Assembly: GCF_000285555.1 (NCBI RefSeq)
Contig: NZ_HE610997.1
Coordinates: 196,045-260,044 of the forward strand
DNA length: 64,000 bases
Origin: Kurthia massiliensis
GTDB lineage: Bacteria; Bacillota; Bacilli; Bacillales_A; Planococcaceae
Reading direction: 5' to 3'
Part shown: positions 62,815 to 64,000 of the stretch, in pieces
How the letters are laid out: the number at the start of each line of letters is the position of its first letter
Numbering within the stretch: the first letter of the stretch is position 1
Translations under genes and position numbers: made by a program
Notes under the pieces: generated by a model
The model's input: only the letters and a program-made list of their open reading frames with translations
The model's database searches: none
Told to the model about the DNA's origin: nothing

Positions 62815-63105
62815 TTATTGATGTCTACGACCAACGAATAAATCGATAAAGTACGCAATCGCAATGATGACATGAATCAACCACCCGATTCCTGGAATCC
62901 ACGTTAACCATGTTCCAACGAGCGCTAAAAATGGCACAATTTTTGAATCTTTCGTTGCGATACGACACGCCAAAATAACACCATGAATAATCAGTGCAAT
63001 CCCTAACGTACTATAACTACTACCGATAATAATTAAGCCACCGACAATCGGTATGCCTAATATCGCTTCGTACACTAATCCGACAAGTGTAGGAATTAGA
63101 AACAT
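62815..63105 (-). CDS. Small multi-helix membrane protein
   Basis: A 96-residue protein with three or four hydrophobic helices, glycine- and isoleucine-rich (LVGLVYEAILGIPIVGGLII, TLGIALIIHGVILACRI, PGIGWLIHVIIAIAYFI). AAGGAG is eight bases before ATG 63105; GTG 63114 overlaps the site. It resembles small DUF4870-like tail proteins only vaguely. Confidence 0.65.
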   Translation of the reverse strand: MFLIPTLVGLVYEAILGIPIVGGLIIIGSSYSTLGIALIIHGVILACRIATKDSKIVPFLALVGTWLTWIPGIGWLIHVIIAIAYFIDLFVGRRHQ

Positions 63106-63263
63106 ACACGTCACTCCTTGCTATCCTTGCTAGTTGTTATATATTATACGGTTCATTGTCTAAAAAGTTTCATGTATCTTTTTTAATTGTCATGCGTCAA
63201 ACATGTCAAAGTAATTAAAATCTCGTATAATAAAAGAGAGTCGTTAAAGGAGTGAATGCGCGT

Positions 63264-63992
63264 ATGGTAAACGTACAAACGAATCATCGAGAACATATGC
63301 AAACGCTACGAATTAATATGACACGTTTTATGATGGCTTATAAGTTTGCACTAGATGAAATCGATACGAAGGTGCGTATTTTACAAGAAGAATTCCGTCT
63401 GATGCATGAATATAATCCAATTGAACACGTCAATATACGTTTAAAATCACCCGAAAGTATTTTAAAGAAAATGCAAAAACGAAACCTACCCTATACGTTA
63501 GAAGCGATTAAAGAAAATATTACAGATATTGCGGGTATTCGCATCATTTGTTCATTCGTATCGGACATTTATCGTTTAAAAGAAATGTTCGAACGTCAAA
63601 GTGATCTTCATATTATTGAAGTAAAAGATTATATCGCTAATCCGAAAGAAAATGGCTATCAAAGCCTACACATTATTATGAAAGTGCCTGTCTATTTGTC
63701 CGACCGTTGCGAAGAAGTATATGTAGAAATGCAAATTCGAACGATTGCGATGGACTTTTGGGCTTCATTAGAACATAAAATTTATTACAAGTATAATAAA
63801 AAAATCCCTCAAAGACTGATTGATGAATTAAAAGAAGCAGCCGTATCTGCCGCAGAACTCGATCATAAGATGGAAAAGCTAAACAAAGAAATTAATATTT
63901 TAAAACAGTTTGATGAAGACGAACCGTTATTAGATAATGTAGATGCATTAGAAATGCTCGACACGCTGCGAAAAGTATCGCGCGATCAATAA
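63264..63992 (+). CDS. Small alarmone synthetase, YwaC/RelP type
   Basis: GTP pyrophosphokinase that makes (p)ppGpp without a hydrolase domain. The sequence aligns with B. subtilis YwaC: YKFALDEIDTKVRILQEEFR, YNPIEHVNIRLKSPESILKK, DIAGIRIICSFVSDIYRLKE, GYQSLHIIM, and EMQIRTIAMDFWASLEHKIY then YKYNKKIP. It is about 30 residues longer at the N terminus and C terminus than YwaC (210 residues). ATG 63264 is 11 bases from GGAG; GTG 63252 sits inside the site. The gene is complete: its stop is at 63990-63992. Confidence 0.92.
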   Translation: MVNVQTNHREHMQTLRINMTRFMMAYKFALDEIDTKVRILQEEFRLMHEYNPIEHVNIRLKSPESILKKMQKRNLPYTLEAIKENITDIAGIRIICSFVSDIYRLKEMFERQSDLHIIEVKDYIANPKENGYQSLHIIMKVPVYLSDRCEEVYVEMQIRTIAMDFWASLEHKIYYKYNKKIPQRLIDELKEAAVSAAELDHKMEKLNKEINILKQFDEDEPLLDNVDALEMLDTLRKVSRDQ

Positions 63993-64000
63993 CAAAAAGC

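Noticed and set aside
1..64000. tRNA or rRNA genes, insertion sequences, prophage or integrated elements
   Set aside because: None could be seen by eye: no tRNA cloverleaf or CCA-ended cluster, no transposase or integrase frames, and gene content and base use are uniform.

Overview
The window is an ordinary-looking stretch of chromosome from a low-GC, Gram-positive, rod-type Bacillales bacterium. Evidence for this is AGGAGG-type ribosome binding sites, many GTG and TTG starts, U-tailed intrinsic terminators after nearly every gene, a T-box, an S-box, lipoteichoic acid synthase, LCP cell-wall ligases, an AhrC-type arg operon order, YwaC-type alarmone synthetase and CodY-like and cre-like operators. 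Many families resemble Bacillus/Planococcaceae proteins; Caryophanaceae/Planococcaceae (Kurthia-like) is my guess, but the genus cannot be fixed from the sequence. I see no rRNA, tRNA, phage, IS element, integrase or CRISPR array.

Layout. 1-5.8 kb: the 5' end of an MBL-fold hydrolase, divergent proI, a small membrane protein and the sbcDC repair operon. 5.8-11.5 kb: an NSS symporter, thioesterase, Est30-like carboxylesterase, a TrhA-type membrane protein and a crotonase-family enzyme. 11.5-15.9 kb: DUF896 protein, then an operon HAD phosphatase / P-loop protein with an Asp23-like tail / GNAT, then a YdcF-type membrane protein. 16-19 kb: an LCP protein and LtaS. 19.2-25.6 kb: small hypotheticals, SRPBCC protein, the proline operon proBA behind a T-box with a proline specifier, a TPR-like protein and YitT. 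25.7-29 kb: an MFS transporter divergent from a YeiL-like regulator, then a PLP aminotransferase. 29-35 kb: Nudix, topoisomerase III, Maf, cytidine deaminase, GNAT, Nnr repair enzyme. 35.4-42.4 kb: AGCS symporter, a composite inverted repeat, C39-like peptidase, a TetM-related GTPase, patatin-like lipase and metA behind a SAM riboswitch. 42.7-50.9 kb: an MCP, an aminotransferase and argCJBD, in which argC carries a one-base frameshift. 51-64 kb: arrestin-like protein, AI-2E-family permease, second LCP protein, MsrA, two exporters, SH3-like exported protein, DHH phosphoesterase, acyl-CoA:acetate CoA-transferase, ABC-F ATPase and the alarmone synthetase.

How the parts fit together. Three amino-acid pathways (Pro, Met, Arg) lie here, each with a different visible control layer: T-box for proBA, S-box for metA, and a consensus promoter with a nearby CodY-like site for argC. 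Four good CodY-like 15-mers (two with one mismatch, two with two mismatches to AATTTTCWGAAAATT) stand before an MCP, a DMT exporter, an aminotransferase and argC, suggesting a local nutrient-limitation regulon. LtaS and two LCP proteins serve envelope polymer assembly.

I did not find a clearly new multi-gene system. The most worthwhile leads are the broken argC, the CodY-like cluster, the P-loop/Asp23-like protein, several structured leaders without a known class (before proI, the NSS gene and the gene at 46125-46514), the composite inverted repeat at 36896-37034, and the cre plus start-stop leader of the CoA-transferase.
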